Positions 41,831-44,306 of a DNA stretch of 44,306 nucleotides are shown in pieces. The stretch comes from JBCBSS01 sp039819065 (GTDB lineage: Bacteria > Bacteroidota > Bacteroidia > Cytophagales > Cyclobacteriaceae): contig JBCBSS010000051.1 of assembly GCA_039819065.1 (NCBI GenBank), positions 1 to 44,306 of the forward strand. The letters run 5' to 3'. Numbering within the stretch: the stretch's first letter is position 1; every line of letters starts with the position of its first letter. The position numbers were made by a program, and so were the translations under genes. A model generated the notes under the pieces. That model saw only the letters and a program-made list of their open reading frames with translations. It had not been told where the DNA came from and did no database searches.

Positions 41831-43273
41831 TTAGAGTTTAATACAAACGTTTTTCTCTTCAGTAAAAAACTTCAAGGCTTCAAATCCACCTTCTCTGCCA
41901 ACGCCAGAATTCTTGACACCACCAAATGGTGTGCGCAGGTCTCGAAGTAGCCAGCAATTGATCCAGATAATACCCGATGATAGCCTCCTAGCCATGTTAT
42001 GGGCTCTTTTTAGGTGCTGAGTCCAGATGGTAGCAGATAAGCCATAAGCTGTACTGTTTGCAAATTCTACAGCTTGATCTTCAGTATCGAAAGGCATAAT
42101 GGTTACTACCGGCCCAAAGATTTCTTCCTGATTAGTCCGGCACTTATGGTCCAAGCCTGTAATGATAGTAGGGGCTACAAAAAAACCATCAGCACAACGC
42201 CCGTTGAGATGTAATCTTTCTCCACCAAATAGTACTGCACCACCCTCCTCTCGGGCCAATTCTACATAAGAAAGTACCTTATCCATGTGTGCTTTTGATA
42301 CCAAAGCACCTACCTTGGTATTAGGGTCATTTGGGTCGCCAACGGTGAGCGATTTCGACTTCTCTAAGAAAGCTTCGAGGAATTTATCATAAATACTTCT
42401 TTCTACTAAAATCCTGGAACCACATAAGCAAATCTCTCCCTGGTTTGAGAATGAAGACTTAATGGAAGTCTCAATAGCTTCGTCAAAGTCCGCATCAGCA
42501 AATATGATATTTGGGTTTTTTCCACCTAGTTCTAACGACAACTTCTTAAACATGGGTGCAGCTATAGCTGATATATGTTTACCAGTATTCGTACCGCCAG
42601 TAAAGGATATGGCTTTAACATCGACATGTGAAACGATGGCTTCACCGGCTTTGGCACCTAAACCATGTACAATATTCAATACTCCGGCAGGTAGACCAGC
42701 ATCGATACAGATTTGTGACAGCAAATAAGCCGTCATGGGTGTCATCTCAGACGGTTTGGCGACGACACAGTTGCCAGCAGCTAAGGCCGGTGCTATTTTC
42801 CAGGTGAATAAATAAAGTGGCAGATTCCAGGGTGATATACAGCCAACCACTCCTAGTGGCTCTCTCAGCGTATAATTTATGGCTTGGTCATCGGTTTGAT
42901 GAAACTCAGAGGCGAAATGTTGAACGCAGGTGGCATAGAACTGGAAATTGGCCGATGCTCTTGGAATATCAACAATACTAGCCAGCTTAACCGGTTTGCC
43001 ATTATCTACACTTTCGGCTTGAGCCAATGCTTGCAATCGCTCTTCGATCAGGCGGGCAATGTTGATCATGATTTCCGAGCGGCGTGCTACAGGCATAGTC
43101 GACCAAGTTGGAAAGGCCTTCTTAGCCGCTTCAACAGCCATATCTACATCCTTGTCATCAGAATCTGGCACCATGCTATAGACCTTGCCTTCCGCTGGAT
43201 TGATGTTATCGATATAATGTCCTGATAAAGGAGGTACTAATTCGCCATCGATGTAGTTCCGGATTTTTTCCAT
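41831..43273 (-). CDS. Aldehyde dehydrogenase, probable 2-aminomuconate-6-semialdehyde dehydrogenase
   Basis: NAD-dependent aldehyde dehydrogenase of 480 residues, starting at the ATG at 43273 (MEKIRNYIDG); an ATG at 43297 would add eight. Asn150 is in SPWNLPL, the general base Glu248 in LELGGKN, and the catalytic Cys282 in QGEICLCGSR. QGEICLC and the late WINCWLLRDLRTPFGG with SGVGREG resemble the ALDH8 group, which oxidises 2-aminomuconate semialdehyde in tryptophan breakdown. The 3-hydroxyanthranilate dioxygenase gene 947 bases upstream of this start on the other strand supports that role. It lies a few bases downstream of the SDR gene (27 bases between chosen ends). Confidence 0.88.
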   Translation of the reverse strand: MEKIRNYIDGELVPPLSGHYIDNINPAEGKVYSMVPDSDDKDVDMAVEAAKKAFPTWSTMPVARRSEIMINIARLIEERLQALAQAESVDNGKPVKLASIVDIPRASANFQFYATCVQHFASEFHQTDDQAINYTLREPLGVVGCISPWNLPLYLFTWKIAPALAAGNCVVAKPSEMTPMTAYLLSQICIDAGLPAGVLNIVHGLGAKAGEAIVSHVDVKAISFTGGTNTGKHISAIAAPMFKKLSLELGGKNPNIIFADADFDEAIETSIKSSFSNQGEICLCGSRILVERSIYDKFLEAFLEKSKSLTVGDPNDPNTKVGALVSKAHMDKVLSYVELAREEGGAVLFGGERLHLNGRCADGFFVAPTIITGLDHKCRTNQEEIFGPVVTIMPFDTEDQAVEFANSTAYGLSATIWTQHLKRAHNMARRLSSGIIWINCWLLRDLRTPFGGVKNSGVGREGGFEALKFFTEEKNVCIKL

Positions 43274-43300
43274 TTCGCTTTCCTGATTGTTCAGCAATAC

Positions 43301-44089
43301 TTACAGGTTAGATAGCCGCCCACCATCAACCGGTAAATTGATACCGTTGATATAAGCAGCGGCTGGACTGGCCAGAAATGCTGCTGCAGCCGCTACTTCA
43401 TCGGCATCGGCAAACCTTTTGGCGGGAATATCATTCATCATTTGCTCTGCCATCTCATCAACCTCCAATCCAGCCTTTTGGGCCTTATTGGCCACTATGG
43501 CATCCAACCGTTGGGTTTTAGTCATACCAGGCAGTACATTATTGACTGTTATTCCAAATGATGCCAATTCGATAGATAGGGTCTTGGCCCAATTGGCAAC
43601 TGCTCCCCTAATGGTATTGGAAACACCGAGTCCTGGAATGGGTGATTTCACTGAGGTCGAAATGATATTTATTATTCTACCGTAGCCAGCCTTTTTCATG
43701 AAGGGTACTGTGGCCTGGGTCAGTGCTTGATTGCATAGCAAGTGATTAGAAAAGGCTTTTACAAATTGATCAGCGTTTGCATCAATCGCCAATCCCGCAG
43801 GTGGGCCTCCGGTATTATTAATGAGAATTTCCGCTTTGCCTTTTTCCTCTAAGTGTGCTTTTACCAGATTCTCCAGATTATTGACATCTTCAAAATCAGC
43901 GCATAAATAGCTGTGAGATTGTCTGTTACTGGTATCCAATTCTTCTAAAATTTCTTTTAGTCTCTCCTGGTTCCTAGCCAATAAGGTGACTTCGGCGCCA
44001 AGAAGGGCCAATTCTATTGCTATGGCTTTACCTATACCCTGGGTGCTACCCCCAACTAAGGCACTTTTTCCATTAAGGTCTAAATTCAT
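43301..44089 (-). CDS. Atypical short-chain dehydrogenase/reductase of the kynurenine locus
   Basis: A 262-residue Rossmann-fold SDR. The cofactor motif is GGSTQGIG (13-20) and the structural NNTGG (91-95). The strand STSVKSPIPG carries the catalytic Ser region, but where the Tyr-x3-Lys pair should be the sequence reads Ser157-Asn-Thr-Ile-Arg161, so both classical residues are replaced. This NTGGPP/SN-R type is a known atypical subgroup, so it may not be a simple dehydrogenase. NVLPGMTKTQRLD and PVDGGR finish the fold. It stands first in a leftward pair with the aldehyde dehydrogenase and is divergent from the dioxygenase gene. Confidence 0.85.
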   Translation of the reverse strand: MNLDLNGKSALVGGSTQGIGKAIAIELALLGAEVTLLARNQERLKEILEELDTSNRQSHSYLCADFEDVNNLENLVKAHLEEKGKAEILINNTGGPPAGLAIDANADQFVKAFSNHLLCNQALTQATVPFMKKAGYGRIINIISTSVKSPIPGLGVSNTIRGAVANWAKTLSIELASFGITVNNVLPGMTKTQRLDAIVANKAQKAGLEVDEMAEQMMNDIPAKRFADADEVAAAAAFLASPAAAYINGINLPVDGGRLSNL

Positions 44090-44220
44090 TTGAGTTTTAA
44101 GTCAATTCGGTGCTTTGTAAATATAACAAAATCGGTAGATGGGGAACCTGCACTGCTATTCTTGATAAGCACTAATTTTATTATTTTTAGAACGTATTCA
44201 ATCAAAAAAGCAAAGAGCGT

Positions 44221-44306
44221 ATGGCGATTAGGAGACCTTTTAACTTACAGCAGTGGATAGAGGATAACCGTGACATTCTAAAACCTCCGGTAGGAAACAA
44301 AAATCT
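44221..44306 (+). CDS. 3-Hydroxyanthranilate 3,4-dioxygenase (N-terminus only, cut by window edge)
   Basis: Only 28 full codons are visible, but they carry the family N-terminus: MAIRRPFNLQQWI, then LKPPVGNKNL. The PFNxxxWI...LLKPPVGN pattern is typical of the cupin dioxygenase that opens 3-hydroxyanthranilate to 2-amino-3-carboxymuconate semialdehyde. The semialdehyde dehydrogenase two genes to the left would act two steps later. The 131-base divergent gap has no clear promoter; a TTG/TATTTTTA pair at 44162-44189 is only a weak fit. Confidence 0.75.
   Translation, partial: MAIRRPFNLQQWIEDNRDILKPPVGNKN

Noticed and set aside
44118..44125. Minus-strand TATATTTA before the SDR gene as a -7 box
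   Set aside because: Last base differs from TAnnTTTG and no TTTG lies at the proper distance upstream.
1..44306. CRISPR arrays, tRNA/rRNA genes, insertion sequences, phage genes
   Set aside because: No evenly spaced repeats, no cloverleaf-like or rRNA sequence, no transposase or integrase motifs were seen on reading the window.

Overview
The window is chromosomal DNA from a member of the Bacteroidota, most likely a marine or free-living cytophagal bacterium (order Cytophagales; inference). The markers are a fused SecDF, the gliding lipoprotein GldH beside a PSP1/RicT protein, FKBP lipoproteins beside a DHH phosphoesterase and ndk, a DUF2723 membrane protein, a GWxTD protein, and promoter-like boxes of the Bacteroidota type (TTTG about 20 nt upstream of TAnnTTTG). 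Coding is dense, most neighbours are a few bases apart or overlap, and no gap exceeds 300 bases. I saw no tRNA, rRNA, CRISPR array, insertion sequence or phage gene.

Region 1 (1-10.5 kb) is a surface-polysaccharide locus. Reading leftward, it holds Wzm and Wzt (ABC export), then rfbF, rfbG, an RmlC-like epimerase and a C-methyltransferase cut by the window edge. The four sugar genes overlap one another and predict a CDP-linked, C-methylated deoxyhexose for the exported glycan. Rightward and interleaved genes add a glycosyltransferase, a polytopic membrane protein, an alkaline-phosphatase-superfamily protein with altered metal ligands, and galE.

Region 2 (10.5-20.7 kb) holds a secreted TPR protein, a small membrane protein, the large DUF2723 membrane protein, a SAM methyltransferase, a GWxTD protein translationally coupled to an rRNA 2'-O-methyltransferase (RlmB), GDP-mannose-forming ManC, and the KpsF-type arabinose-5-phosphate isomerase of Kdo synthesis. 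The theme is still mostly cell-envelope sugars.

Region 3 (20.7-37 kb) is housekeeping. It runs recQ, purD, ricT, gldH, then trkA-trkH (K+ uptake). Leftward-facing genes follow: a DHH phosphoesterase, two FKBP lipoproteins, rdgB, udk, a small unknown membrane protein and secDF, ending at a strong terminator. ndk is divergent from the DHH gene.

Region 4 (37-44.3 kb) holds a PadR repressor and a MacB/FtsX-type permease with a PadR-associated prefix domain, with a long palindrome (likely operator) upstream of padR. A membrane histidine kinase follows. The right end is a tryptophan/kynurenine catabolic locus: an ALDH8-like 2-aminomuconate semialdehyde dehydrogenase and an atypical SDR, divergent from the first 86 bases of 3-hydroxyanthranilate 3,4-dioxygenase.

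The items most worth a second look are the PadR palindrome, the phosphatase-like protein lacking its metal-ligand pair, the Tyr/Lys-less SDR in the kynurenine locus, the C-methyl CDP-sugar branch, and the cysteine-rich RicT and tandem FKBP lipoproteins.
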